Shown here in pieces: positions 1 to 8,157 of a DNA stretch of 64,000 nt. Both the position numbers and the translations under genes were made by a program. Origin of the DNA: Cellvibrio sp. (GTDB lineage: Bacteria > Pseudomonadota > Gammaproteobacteria > Pseudomonadales > Cellvibrionaceae); NCBI GenBank assembly GCA_016712405.1, contig JADJRD010000014.1, forward strand, positions 62,001 through 126,000, given 5' to 3'. Positions within the stretch are counted from its first letter, which is position 1; each line of letters starts with the position of its first letter. Under the pieces are notes generated by a model. That model saw nothing but the letters and a program-made list of their open reading frames with translations. It was not told where the DNA came from and made no database searches.

Positions 1-189
1 CTTCGTCGCTGCAGCATTTGAAATACCAATATATTGTGCATGCGTATTTTGTTTGGTTGAATCCTTCTGAGCGCTGTCAGTTATCACAACGTTATCGTTA
101 TCATCTACAGCATTGTTTCCCGATCTACCCAAGAAGAAATAGCCCAATATGAAAATAAGCAATAAAATGATGACGGTATATTTTTTCAT
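1..189 (-). CDS. Partial gene: membrane-anchored small protein, unknown
   Basis: The reading frame starts with ATG at 189 and runs off the left edge of the window, giving 63 codons without a stop. The N-terminus is two lysines, then a hydrophobic stretch (residues about 5-21, ending LGYFFLG), then a polar segment rich in D, N, S and T. That fits a signal anchor or signal peptide with an extracytoplasmic domain. The start lies only 4 bases after the stop of the upstream membrane-protein gene, so the two are probably co-transcribed. No family is recognised. Confidence 0.5.
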   Translation of the reverse strand, partial: MKKYTVIILLLIFILGYFFLGRSGNNAVDDNDNVVITDSAQKDSTKQNTHAQYIGISNAAATK

Positions 190-193
190 AACA

Positions 194-391
194 TCATTTC
201 CGTTTTTCTAAAATAGGAGCAAAAAAATAGAAGAATATCCAAGCGAACCAAGACACAAATATACAAGCTAATATCCAAACAATTTTTTCATTGCGCGCTA
301 CTTTATCAGACCAATATATTTCGCATATTGGTAAAAACCAAATCCCAATAATGAGAGTGCTTGCAATTATAGCATCTAAGATGTGCGTCAT
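194..391 (-). CDS. Small two-helix membrane protein, unknown
   Basis: A 65-residue protein if translation starts at the ATG at 391, which has AAGG about 11 bases upstream. An earlier in-frame ATG at 421 has no such site. It has two hydrophobic helices (residues about 6-23 and 36-55) separated by a charged stretch (YWSDKVARNEK) and a basic C-terminus (EKRK). The layout recalls two-helix PLDc_N-type or immunity-type membrane proteins, but this is resemblance of layout only. It is followed after 4 bases by another small membrane-anchored gene. Confidence 0.5.
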   Translation of the reverse strand: MTHILDAIIASTLIIGIWFLPICEIYWSDKVARNEKIVWILACIFVSWFAWIFFYFFAPILEKRK

Positions 392-480
392 AGAAAAATT
401 TGCCTTATGGATTCTGCACAATAAAATAATTTTCTATATTGTGCAGAATTGGCCATCCTATTTAATTAAAAAATCGGTAA

Positions 481-924
481 TTAAATTCTACTGCATGCAG
501 TATCAGCAGATAGTTTATTAAATTGGCAGACCTGCAGATTTGCATCATTGTCGACTTTTGCAGAAAAATTGCATTGAGACATAGCATTATCATTAAATAG
601 GTTAAAACTGCATGCGTATACTCTATCTGAATAGGTATTTGCAGCTTCAACTTTACACCATTCATCAGAAAGCGCTGCCTTTTGATAGCATTCTTTTCTT
701 GCTTGAGCTATTGCTGCCGCCTGTGCTGCTTTCATTTGCGCATAAGCTTCAGCCGAATAGGTTGTTGAGTAAAATGTTTGTGGAACAGGGGCTGCAAACC
801 CGCTCATCAAGCCAGACCAGGTTGGCGCTGGATAGCCATAAACAGTCAGCTCGCCATCAACAGCCCACACATTGATCGAAAATATGCTACAGAAACCCAT
901 TAAAGCTATAAATATCTTTTTCAT
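481..924 (-). CDS. Secreted cysteine-containing protein, unknown
   Basis: A 147-residue protein with a clear Sec signal peptide (MKKIF, a hydrophobic core, cleavage expected after NVWA near residue 21). The mature part has an alanine-rich helical stretch (about residues 57-75, AQMKAAQAAAIAQA) and six cysteines in the C-terminal half, a number compatible with disulfide bonds in the periplasm or outside the cell. AGGA lies 9 bases before the ATG. No domain is recognised. The gene belongs to an AT-rich block with two small membrane-protein genes downstream, which may be accessory DNA. Confidence 0.6.
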   Translation of the reverse strand: MKKIFIALMGFCSIFSINVWAVDGELTVYGYPAPTWSGLMSGFAAPVPQTFYSTTYSAEAYAQMKAAQAAAIAQARKECYQKAALSDEWCKVEAANTYSDRVYACSFNLFNDNAMSQCNFSAKVDNDANLQVCQFNKLSADTACSRI

Positions 925-1204
925 TTTATACTATCCTAAATTCGAGAGAATAAAAATCCGCCTCTTGCAAAGCAATTTGCAAAAAAATGATGTGATTGAA
1001 ATTGAAAATACAGCAATGAAGGCAAGAATTTGGTGCGGTGTTATTACAACCAAAATTCCGTGGTCATTATTTTTCAGACGGGGAGGCTACCCCCCCCCTT
1101 GAAGTGTTTGTCAAGAACTTTTTCGATAATAGAGGATGTTGTTTGATGAAAAATTTAGCAGAATGTATTAGCCGCAATGGCTTATTAATTTTTTTTACTG
1201 AGAT
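925..1204. other. Intergenic region, no gene seen
   Basis: 280 bases between the secreted-protein gene and yggU. No open frame here has a plausible start and composition. It contains a run of eight C bases at 1090-1097 that can pair with GGGG at 1080-1083. The promoter of the leftward secreted-protein gene should lie near 940-1010, but no strong consensus was found. Confidence 0.5.
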
Positions 1205-1501
1205 TTATATAGGGGTAATTTCTATGCCATCTGGTATTCTCTTCGGTGTTACAACCCTAATATTTTTCTGCCTTCCCAATTCGCCCTGTTCAATTTTGAT
1301 CTGATTTTTCGCCACAGCAAACTCATTACTTAAAAAATCAATCAATGCTGCATTGGCTTTGCCATCAATGGCGGGGGCTTTGATGCGGATTTTTAGCCGA
1401 TCTCCGTGTAAACCTGAAAATTCATTTTTGCTGGCGTTGGGTTGTAGATGGCAAAACAAAAGTAAATCTTTATCTTGCCATTGAAAATGTTTTTTCTGCA
1501 T
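1205..1501 (-). CDS. yggU: DUF167 / YggU family protein
   Basis: A 98-residue protein of the YggU/DUF167 family, small conserved proteins of unknown biochemical role. The family signature is visible as HLQPNASKNEF near the start, RLKIRIKAPAIDGKANAALIDFL-type sequence in the middle, and a GELGRQKNIRV segment near the C-terminus. It is the last gene of the leftward yggS-proC-yggT-yggU run and starts 7 bases after the yggT stop, so co-transcription is likely. The family is well supported; the function is not known. Confidence 0.85.
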   Translation of the reverse strand: MQKKHFQWQDKDLLLFCHLQPNASKNEFSGLHGDRLKIRIKAPAIDGKANAALIDFLSNEFAVAKNQIKIEQGELGRQKNIRVVTPKRIPDGIEITPI

Positions 1502-1508
1502 AAATGAC

Positions 1509-2078
1509 TTAGATAAAGCCTAAGCTTCTTACTACAGCAGGTAAAATAAAATTTCGGATGATATACAGCGCCATTAAAAATACCATGGGTGATAAATCTA
1601 AACCAGCAACAGGAGGGATGATGCGCTGAATTGGACGTAAAAAAGGACGCAACAGTTGATTCATTAATAGTACTGCGGGATTGTAATTGTGCGGAGCAAC
1701 CCAGCTCACTATAACGACTACTATCATGGCAAATAAATAAATTCCCAAGATATTCATAATTAACATATAGGTAGTGACAAATAACAAACTACCCAATCCA
1801 GCCATAGCGTAGCTGCCAATTAAATTAATAATGAGTAACAACACTAATTGCAAAATAAACGCCACACACACACAGGCCCAATCAATTCCGAAGAGCCCCG
1901 GAACTATTTTTCGTAATGGCATCACCAGCGGATTGGTTAACTTAACAATAGTTTGACTGAGTGGGTTATAAAAATCTGCTCTTACCATTTGTAAAAGTAG
2001 ACGAATCAAAACCACACTTATGTATAAGCTACCGATGGTATCAATAATAAAAATTAAAATATCAGTTAGTGTTTTCAT
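1509..2078 (-). CDS. yggT: YggT family integral membrane protein
   Basis: A 189-residue YggT-family inner-membrane protein. It shows the duplicated YggT unit: each half has a hydrophobic helix pair around an RPF/NPL-type motif (NPLVMPLRKIVPG in the first half, RPFLRPIQRIIPP in the second). The family is linked to osmotic stress and envelope functions, but its mechanism is unsettled. I chose the ATG at 2078, which has AGGTGA 8 bases upstream. A GTG at 2090 that overlaps proC is possible but lacks a ribosome site. Confidence 0.85.
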   Translation of the reverse strand: MKTLTDILIFIIDTIGSLYISVVLIRLLLQMVRADFYNPLSQTIVKLTNPLVMPLRKIVPGLFGIDWACVCVAFILQLVLLLIINLIGSYAMAGLGSLLFVTTYMLIMNILGIYLFAMIVVVIVSWVAPHNYNPAVLLMNQLLRPFLRPIQRIIPPVAGLDLSPMVFLMALYIIRNFILPAVVRSLGFI

Positions 2079-2082
2079 AGGA

Positions 2083-2904
2083 CTATTCACCTAATAATCG
2101 GGATAATTCTTCTGCACGATGGGTACAGGCTTGCATAGCATCTTTTACGATTGCGCGTAATTGATCTTTTTCAAAAGACAAAATCGCTTGTTCAGTTGTG
2201 CCTTTAGGTGAAGTAACACGTCGACGTAATTCGGCAACATCCAGATCAGATTTTGCTGCTAGCGTTGCGGCACCCAATGCCGTTTGGAGGGTGAGTGCAG
2301 TGGCTGTTTCGCGTGATAGACCTTGTGCTATGGCGGCGTCAATCATGGCTTCCATGAAAAGAAAATAATAAGCGGGGCCTGAACCGGAAACAGCAGTAAC
2401 GGAATTAATTAAGTGTTCTTGCTCAACCCAACTCACAATGCCTACTGCTGATAAAATTTCATTCGCAATATTTTTTTGTTCATCGCTGACAAAGCGATTG
2501 GCAAATAATCCGGTCGCACCTAACAACACCTGACTGGGTGTGTTTGGCATGGAGCGCACTATGGATAAATTTCCATTCAGCCACCGCTCTAGACTTTCTG
2601 TTGTAATGCCAGCAGCCAGTGAAATAATCAAAGGCTTATGTGCAAGTGCAGATGATAATTCGGTTGCCACTTGTTTTAACATCTGCGGTTTAACTGACAA
2701 GATAATCACTTCTGCATTACGCACAGCAGCGAGATTATCCGTGGTGATATTCACGGAAAAGTCATCAGTCACTTTTTGTAAATTTTCAATACGCGGCCCT
2801 GATGCTGTAATTTTTTTTGCATCATAACCCTGCGCAATTAATCCACCGATAATGGCTTTTGCCATATTGCCTGCGCCGATGAAGGCGAGTGTTTTAGCTT
2901 GCAT
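2083..2904 (-). CDS. proC: Pyrroline-5-carboxylate reductase
   Basis: ProC catalyses the last step of proline synthesis, the NAD(P)H-dependent reduction of pyrroline-5-carboxylate in the cytosol. The 273-residue length is typical. An N-terminal Rossmann motif (GAGNMAKAIIGGL, residues about 11-23) binds the dinucleotide. The C-terminal dimerisation domain has the hallmark VSGSGPAYYF and the RRRVTSPKGTT segment. It sits between yggS and yggT as in many gammaproteobacteria, here separated from yggS by a transposase gene and REP sequences. Confidence 0.95.
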   Translation of the reverse strand: MQAKTLAFIGAGNMAKAIIGGLIAQGYDAKKITASGPRIENLQKVTDDFSVNITTDNLAAVRNAEVIILSVKPQMLKQVATELSSALAHKPLIISLAAGITTESLERWLNGNLSIVRSMPNTPSQVLLGATGLFANRFVSDEQKNIANEILSAVGIVSWVEQEHLINSVTAVSGSGPAYYFLFMEAMIDAAIAQGLSRETATALTLQTALGAATLAAKSDLDVAELRRRVTSPKGTTEQAILSFEKDQLRAIVKDAMQACTHRAEELSRLLGE

Positions 2905-2935
2905 GTTAAAAACCTAAAGAGAATTGAATTAATTT

Positions 2936-3439
2936 TTATTGAACAAAATAAGAATCGTTTTTCCATCGCAAGGGATTTGTCTGTATATATTCACAAATTT
3001 TTGTGTAACTTGTTTCATTGCGAATGATGTGCTCATGATAGTTTCTTTGCCAAAGAGAGTTGCCAGAAGGAAAACGGTTTAGTTGATTAAAAACACGTGT
3101 TGATCTCCCTTTAAAACCACGAACTATATTTCCAATGGTAGGGGCGCAATTAATTGCGCCCTGATCGAAACCGCCTATTTCAATAATTCCATGAAAATGA
3201 TTGGGCATGACAACATATTCGTGAAGTTTAATATGTGAGTATTGCTTGGCAATTGCTAACCAACATTGAACAACGAGATTGCCTATGTCGTTGTTGTGCA
3301 TTAAGCCATTTCTAATTTTTCCAAGCAAGGGTAGCTGTTGATGACAACAAATGGTAATGAAATAAAATCCTAATGCTGAATAGTCGTAATTTTTCAAACG
3401 TATAGATTTTCTATGGTGTATCTCTGGATTAAATCGCAT
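2936..3439 (-). CDS. REP-associated tyrosine transposase (RAYT, IS200-like)
   Basis: A 167-residue member of the TnpA-REP (RAYT) branch of the IS200/IS605 HUH nucleases, single-copy domesticated transposases that act on REP palindromes. The HUH motif is H81-F82-H83 (MPNHFHGII), and the likely nucleophile is Y134 in the QRNYHEHIIR motif, which is characteristic of the group. It lies between proC and yggS, which are normally adjacent. A REP palindrome is embedded in its own coding sequence (3138-3161, encoding GAINCAP) and an inverted REP pair lies just upstream (3480-3553). All catalytic residues are present, so it may be active. Confidence 0.9.
   Translation of the reverse strand: MRFNPEIHHRKSIRLKNYDYSALGFYFITICCHQQLPLLGKIRNGLMHNNDIGNLVVQCWLAIAKQYSHIKLHEYVVMPNHFHGIIEIGGFDQGAINCAPTIGNIVRGFKGRSTRVFNQLNRFPSGNSLWQRNYHEHIIRNETSYTKICEYIQTNPLRWKNDSYFVQ
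3138..3161 (+). repeat. REP palindrome inside the RAYT coding sequence
   Basis: GTAG followed by GGGCGCAAT, a TA loop and ATTGCGCCC: a perfect 9-base inverted repeat with the GTAG tetranucleotide typical of RAYT-recognised REPs. It matches the two REPs upstream of the gene in all but a few positions, yet here it is translated as part of the transposase (about residues 93-100). Confidence 0.8.
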
Positions 3440-3479
3440 GATGACTTCCTTGTAAAAATGGTGCGGTAAATTTTATTGT

Positions 3480-3553
3480 GTAGGGGCGCGATTCATCGCG
3501 CCCTATGCCCTAAATATGGTTAATAAAAAGGGCGCAATGAATTGCGCCCCTAC
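3480..3553. repeat. Inverted pair of REP sequences (REPIN-like)
   Basis: Two REPs face each other upstream of the transposase gene. The first is GTAG at 3480-3483 plus the stem GGGCGCGAT (3484-3492) and ATCGCGCCC (3495-3503). The second is the stem GGGCGCAAT (3530-3538) and ATTGCGCCC (3541-3549) followed by CTAC (3550-3553), which is the same element on the other strand. Paired inverted REPs of this kind are the mobile unit (REPIN/BIME) moved by RAYT proteins. Confidence 0.85.
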
Positions 3554-3563
3554 GGATGCAAGA

Positions 3564-4244
3564 TCAGGCGTTTGTTCTCGCACCAAAAATATCCGTCCCC
3601 ACCCTGACATGCGTGGCACCTTCGGCAATAGCCATTTCCAAATCTGCCGACATACCCATGGATAAACAATCCATAAATTCATATCGGGCTTTTGCCTCAG
3701 CCAAATTGCGAAATGCTGAAGCTTGCTGTTCTGGTGAATTATTGACCGAGGGGATCGCCATTAAACCGCGCAATCTCAATCTTGGTAGAGTTTGAATTGC
3801 CTGTACCAATTCAGGTAGCTCGTTTAACGCGATACCCGACTTGGATGCCTCATCATCTATATTAAGTTGAATACAAATATTCAAAGGGGGCAGGTTTACT
3901 GGGCGCTGCTCATTCAAGCGTTGTGCAATCTTAAGTCGATCCACTGAGTGCACCCAGGCAAAATGTTCAGCAATAGGTCGTGTCTTATTCGATTGAATCG
4001 GGCCGATAAAATGCCATTCCAATTCGCCCAGATCAGTCAGTTCTTGTTGTTTATCCAAGGCTTCTTGTAAATAATTTTCTCCAAACAAACGCTGACCGGC
4101 ATGATAGGCTTGGCGAATGGCATCAGCGGATTGGGTTTTGCTGACAGCGACCAAGTGCACAGTTTGCGGGTTTCGTCCGGCTGCAATGGCAGCCTGAGTG
4201 ATTCGCTCGGTGACTTTCTGCAACTTGTCGTCTATCTTTTGCAT
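3564..4244 (-). CDS. yggS: PLP homeostasis protein YggS
   Basis: A 226-residue PLP-binding protein of the YggS/PROSC family, which buffers cytosolic pyridoxal phosphate and affects amino acid pools. The Schiff-base lysine is K36 in the VAVSKT motif. The LFGENYLQEA, WHFIGPIQSNK and SMGMSADLEMAI motifs of the TIM barrel are present, as is the C-terminal VRVGTDIFGAR. The ATG at 4244 lies 74 bases from the divergent pilT start, so both promoters must lie in that short gap. Confidence 0.95.
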   Translation of the reverse strand: MQKIDDKLQKVTERITQAAIAAGRNPQTVHLVAVSKTQSADAIRQAYHAGQRLFGENYLQEALDKQQELTDLGELEWHFIGPIQSNKTRPIAEHFAWVHSVDRLKIAQRLNEQRPVNLPPLNICIQLNIDDEASKSGIALNELPELVQAIQTLPRLRLRGLMAIPSVNNSPEQQASAFRNLAEAKARYEFMDCLSMGMSADLEMAIAEGATHVRVGTDIFGARTNA

Positions 4245-4318
4245 ATCACAAAACCGCTGAATAACTGTCTGGCCTCAGACAAGAATAAAATAAGCTCAAT
4301 CGACATAAGGTAAAGCTC

Positions 4319-5353
4319 ATGGATATTACTGAACTCTTGGCGTTTAGCGCCAAACAAGGCGCTTCTGACTTGCACTTGTCTGCGGGTCTTCCACCTATGA
4401 TCCGGGTTGATGGTGACGTACGTCGTATCAACCTGCCACCCATGGAACACAAACAAGTCCATGGTTTGATTTACGACATTATGAATGACAAGCAACGTAA
4501 GGACTACGAAGAATTTCTGGAAACCGACTTTTCGTTTGAAGTCCCTGGTGTTGCCCGTTTCCGGGTGAACGCTTTTAATCAGAACCGTGGCGCTGGCGCT
4601 GTATTTCGTACCATTCCCTCAAAAGTATTAACCATGGAAGAGTTAGGCATGGGCAATGTCTTCCGCGATATTTGTCATGTGCCTCGCGGATTGGTGTTGG
4701 TGACAGGGCCAACCGGTTCGGGAAAATCCACCACGCTGGCCGCTATGATCGATTACATCAATGACAATCGTTACGAACACGTACTCACCATCGAAGACCC
4801 CATCGAATTCGTACACGAATCCAAAAAATGTTTGATCAACCAGCGGGAAGTGCACCGCGATACCCACGGCTTTACTGAAGCGCTACGCTCTGCACTGCGT
4901 GAAGACCCGGATGTCATTCTGGTGGGCGAGATGCGCGACCTGGAAACCATTCGCTTGGCACTCACCGCTGCTGAAACCGGTCATATTGTGTTTGGAACAT
5001 TGCATACCACCTCAGCCGCTAAAACCATCGACCGTATTGTTGACGTATTCCCTGCCAATGAAAAATCCATGGTGAGATCGATGTTGTCAGAATCACTGCA
5101 AGCGGTTATCTCACAAACCTTGATGAAGAAAAATGGCGGTGGTCGTGTTGCGGCGCACGAAATTATGCGAGGTACTCCCGCAATTCGTAACTTGATACGT
5201 GAAGATAAAGTGGCACAGATGTATTCTGCTATTCAAACAGGGGCAACACTGGGCATGCAGACTATGGATCAGTGTTTGGCGGACTTGGTGGCGCGCCGTA
5301 TTGTCGCGCGTGATCAAGCCAAAACCAAGGCTAAATTCCCCGAAAACTTTTAA
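4319..5353 (+). CDS. pilT: Type IV pilus retraction ATPase PilT
   Basis: A 344-residue hexameric ATPase that powers type IV pilus retraction and twitching motility at the inner membrane. The N-terminal PAS-like domain is followed by a RecA-like domain with Walker A GPTGSGKST (residues 130-138), an aspartate box around TIEDPIE, Walker B in DPDVILVGEMRD, and the His box around FGTLHT. The C-terminal AIRNLIRE motif, diagnostic of PilT and needed for retraction, is intact. AAGG precedes the ATG. pilU follows after 22 bases and is probably co-transcribed. Confidence 0.96.
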   Translation: MDITELLAFSAKQGASDLHLSAGLPPMIRVDGDVRRINLPPMEHKQVHGLIYDIMNDKQRKDYEEFLETDFSFEVPGVARFRVNAFNQNRGAGAVFRTIPSKVLTMEELGMGNVFRDICHVPRGLVLVTGPTGSGKSTTLAAMIDYINDNRYEHVLTIEDPIEFVHESKKCLINQREVHRDTHGFTEALRSALREDPDVILVGEMRDLETIRLALTAAETGHIVFGTLHTTSAAKTIDRIVDVFPANEKSMVRSMLSESLQAVISQTLMKKNGGGRVAAHEIMRGTPAIRNLIREDKVAQMYSAIQTGATLGMQTMDQCLADLVARRIVARDQAKTKAKFPENF

Positions 5354-5375
5354 TTAATAATGAGCAGGTGTTGTT

Positions 5376-6521
5376 ATGGATTTTGATCGTTTATTAGCAT
5401 TGATGGTAGAGAAAGGTGCATCTGACTTGTTTATAACGGCAGGTGTGCCGCCATCAATCAAAGTCCACGGAAAAATTGTACCGGTTACTGCCACACCGCT
5501 CGCGCCTGAAAAAGCGCGCGAGTTGGTGTTGAGTGTGATGAATGAAAAACAACGCACTGAATATTTGGAAAATAAAGAACTTAACTTTGCAGTGAGTGCA
5601 CGTGGTATTGGTCGTTTTCGTGCCAGCGCTTTTTATCAGCGAAATTTGGCGGGCATGGTGTTGCGTAGAATCGAAACACGCATCCCCACCATTGATGAAT
5701 TAAGTTTGCCAGAAGTGGTAAAAGATTTGGCCATGACCAAACGTGGATTGATTATTTTTGTCGGCGCAACCGGAACGGGTAAATCGACATCACTGGCATC
5801 CATGATCGGCCATCGCAATAAAAATTCTAAAGGTCATATTATTTCGATTGAAGATCCCATTGAATTTATTCACCAACACGAAGGTTGCATCATTACGCAA
5901 CGCGAAGTGGGCATTGATACTGAATCGTTTGAAGTGGCTTTGAAAAATACTTTGCGTCAAGCGCCCGATGTGATTCTGATTGGTGAGGTGCGTTCACGCG
6001 AAACCATGGACCACGCAATCGCCTTCGCCGAAACAGGTCATTTGTGTTTGTGTACGCTCCACGCCAACAACGCCAACCAAGCATTGGATCGCATCATTCA
6101 CTTCTTTCCTGCGGATCGCCACCGTCAATTGTGGATGGACTTGTCACTGAACTTAAAAGCAATTGTCGCACAACAATTAATTCCAACACCCGATGGCAAT
6201 GGTCGTCGCGCTTGTTTGGAAATTATGATCAACACCCCATTGGCTCAGGATTTAATTCGCAAAGGCGAAGTCGCCGAATTAAAAGATTTGATGAAGCGCT
6301 CAACAGAGTTGGGCATGCAAACTTTCGATCAGGCGTTATTTGCACTGTATGATAACGGAGAAATTACCTACGAGGACGCACTGCTTCACGCTGACTCGCC
6401 GAACGATTTACGTTTGATGATTAAACTTTCCAGTGAATCAGATGCAAACTATCTTTCGCACGCTGCAGATAGCTTGTCGATTCAAACAGATGAACAAAAT
6501 AATCGTGGGCGGATGTTTTAA
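5376..6521 (+). CDS. pilU: Type IV pilus ATPase PilU
   Basis: A 381-residue PilT paralogue that works with PilT in forceful pilus retraction. Walker A is GATGTGKST (residues 130-138), with SIEDPIEFIH, a Walker B in APDVILIGEVRS and CTLHANN as the His-box region. The C-terminal tail (about 40 residues beyond the PilT fold) is typical of PilU. It follows pilT by 22 bases, the same order as in Pseudomonas, and a hairpin terminator follows the gene at 6541-6567. Confidence 0.95.
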   Translation: MDFDRLLALMVEKGASDLFITAGVPPSIKVHGKIVPVTATPLAPEKARELVLSVMNEKQRTEYLENKELNFAVSARGIGRFRASAFYQRNLAGMVLRRIETRIPTIDELSLPEVVKDLAMTKRGLIIFVGATGTGKSTSLASMIGHRNKNSKGHIISIEDPIEFIHQHEGCIITQREVGIDTESFEVALKNTLRQAPDVILIGEVRSRETMDHAIAFAETGHLCLCTLHANNANQALDRIIHFFPADRHRQLWMDLSLNLKAIVAQQLIPTPDGNGRRACLEIMINTPLAQDLIRKGEVAELKDLMKRSTELGMQTFDQALFALYDNGEITYEDALLHADSPNDLRLMIKLSSESDANYLSHAADSLSIQTDEQNNRGRMF

Positions 6522-6540
6522 TTAAACATGCTGAAATAAA

Positions 6541-6567
6541 AAAACGGAGCCAAGGCTCCGTTTTTTT
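6541..6567. terminator. Bidirectional terminator between pilU and uppP
   Basis: AAAA, then CGGAGCC and GGCTCCG arms (6545-6551, 6554-6560), then seven T. It is flanked by A on one side and T on the other, so it can end both pilTU and the convergent uppP, whose stop codon lies inside the T run. Confidence 0.85.
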
Positions 6568-7384
6568 ATTTACCCCAACTCACCAAACCTGAATAAGCCG
6601 TAATCAAAATCACTAAACCAAACACAATTCGATACCAAGCAAAAATTTCATAAGTATGATTGGCGACGAAACGCACTAAAGTTCTGACAGCTAACCATGC
6701 GCTAAAAAACGCGGTGATAAAGCCGGTTGCAAATACGGGAAGATCGCTTCCATCTAAAAGATCTCTGTGTTTATAGATGTCGTAAAAAGTGGCAGCGAAC
6801 ATAGTAGGCACCGCCAGAAAAAAAGAAAATTCAGCGGCGACTTTTCGATTTAATCCGATAAACAATCCACCGATAATGGTTGCGCCAGAACGTGATGTTC
6901 CGGGGATCATGGACACCACTTGAAACAGGCCAATTTTTAATGCGTCTGTCCACTGCATGTCCTCCACACTGCTAACACGTTCATGATGTTGACGGCGTTC
7001 TGCCCAAAGAATGACTAGTCCACCCAGAATTAACATGGTGGCGACACTCAGTGGATTAAAAAAGTAAGTTTTGATGATGGAAATAAACATCACGCCGATA
7101 ATTGCCGCAGGCAAAAATGCTATCAGTAAATTCAGAATAAAACCTTGGGATTGCTTGTCATTAAACATGCCGAAAGCAACCTGAGTGAATTTTTTTCGAT
7201 ATTCAACCACTACTGCGAGAATGGCGCCCAGTTGAATGGCTATTTCAAATACATGACCCTGACTTTTAAATCCAATCAAGTCACCGACGACGATTAGATG
7301 CCCCGTGCTGGAAATGGGTAAAAATTCTGTAATACCCTCCACTAAGCCCATCACTATCGCTTTGATTATCAAGATAAAATCCAC
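6566..7384 (-). CDS. uppP: Undecaprenyl-diphosphate phosphatase UppP (BacA)
   Basis: An integral membrane phosphatase that recycles undecaprenyl pyrophosphate to the monophosphate lipid carrier for peptidoglycan and other envelope polymers. The conserved GITEFLPISSTGHL motif near the N-terminus and the PGTSRSGATI motif in the second half form the active site, and several hydrophobic helices follow. I chose the GTG at 7384: GGAG lies 6 bases before it but directly abuts the ATG at 7390. The GTG start gives 272 residues, the usual family length. Confidence 0.93.
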   Translation of the reverse strand: MDFILIIKAIVMGLVEGITEFLPISSTGHLIVVGDLIGFKSQGHVFEIAIQLGAILAVVVEYRKKFTQVAFGMFNDKQSQGFILNLLIAFLPAAIIGVMFISIIKTYFFNPLSVATMLILGGLVILWAERRQHHERVSSVEDMQWTDALKIGLFQVVSMIPGTSRSGATIIGGLFIGLNRKVAAEFSFFLAVPTMFAATFYDIYKHRDLLDGSDLPVFATGFITAFFSAWLAVRTLVRFVANHTYEIFAWYRIVFGLVILITAYSGLVSWGK

Positions 7385-7548
7385 GTGCATCTCCAAGTCT
7401 TGAAATAAAAAACCGCGCAAGTCTGATTTAAAAATAACGGCACCGCAATTCTTTTCACTACAGGCTTTTACCGGATTGAGACTTTTATTGATGTACGGCC
7501 AGGCATCTTGAGACTAGAATTCCGTTAATTCTTGTGAGGAGAACTCAA

Positions 7549-8085
7549 ATGTTGCGTTTATTCAAAATACTGTCACTAATGGCCTTTTCATGTTTTTTCT
7601 TGTTGGGTTGTGCATCAGTGAAATACGCCAATGATTTCAAATCAGGCACTGATTTTAGCCAGATCAAAACTTACAGTTGGCGTGCAGCCACCGTCGATAT
7701 CGCGGGAGCAGACAAAGCCAATTTGCAACGATTGGTTGACGAACAACTGCAAGCACAGGGTTATCAACTGGTGGATCAGGGCGCGAACGTGTGGGTAGAT
7801 TTACAGGTGTTTTCTCGTGTGAGTAAGGGCGGCAACACCAGCATAGGTATAGGCTTGGGATTACCCCTTGGCCGCAATGGCAGTATCAGCTTGGGAACTG
7901 GCAAAGCGCTGGGTCAAGGGAAGCAGGAGGGGGTGATGGTTATTGATATCACCGAACAACACACCAATGCATTACTCTGGCGAGGAAATGCCGAAGCCAT
8001 TCCGTTGCTGTTTTTCACTTTAAAATCCGAGCCGAAATTACGGGATACCATTCGCCAATTGTTGCTGCAATTTCCACCCCAATAA
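7549..8085 (+). CDS. DUF4136 lipoprotein
   Basis: A 178-residue putative lipoprotein. The signal peptide ends in a lipobox (FLLGC, cysteine at about residue 20) followed by ASVKYANDF. The mature part matches the DUF4136 layout: a KTYSWR-type strand, a short helical region (ANLQRLVDEQLQAQGYQLV), a glycine-rich hairpin section, and a final stretch ending in LLQFPP. The ATG at 7549 has a strong GAGGAG ribosome site. Function is unknown for the family; an outer-membrane location is inferred from the lipobox. A terminator follows at 8105-8132. Confidence 0.8.
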   Translation: MLRLFKILSLMAFSCFFLLGCASVKYANDFKSGTDFSQIKTYSWRAATVDIAGADKANLQRLVDEQLQAQGYQLVDQGANVWVDLQVFSRVSKGGNTSIGIGLGLPLGRNGSISLGTGKALGQGKQEGVMVIDITEQHTNALLWRGNAEAIPLLFFTLKSEPKLRDTIRQLLLQFPPQ

Positions 8086-8104
8086 ATGTTTCATTTCCTG
8101 ACAG

Positions 8105-8132
8105 CCTCATCCTGTCATAAAGATGAGGTTTT
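8105..8132 (+). terminator. Terminator after the DUF4136 gene
   Basis: CCTCATC (8105-8111) pairs with GATGAGG (8122-8128) over a 10-base loop and is followed by TTTTGTTT. It separates the lipoprotein gene from the transporter gene downstream. Confidence 0.7.
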
Positions 8133-8157
8133 GTTTCTGTAGAGTAAGCCTAAATTT

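Noticed and set aside
1..930. A toxin-antitoxin or immunity cassette at the left edge
   Set aside because: Small size and membrane helices alone are not evidence; no toxin or antitoxin motif is seen.
1080..1097. GGGG and CCCC pairing around AGGCTA with a run of eight C
   Set aside because: Short stem with no T tract and no neighbour that would use it; likely chance plus a homopolymer.
4643..6084. Long antisense frames opposite pilT and pilU
   Set aside because: They mirror strongly conserved coding sequence and have no start context or similarity, so they are shadows.
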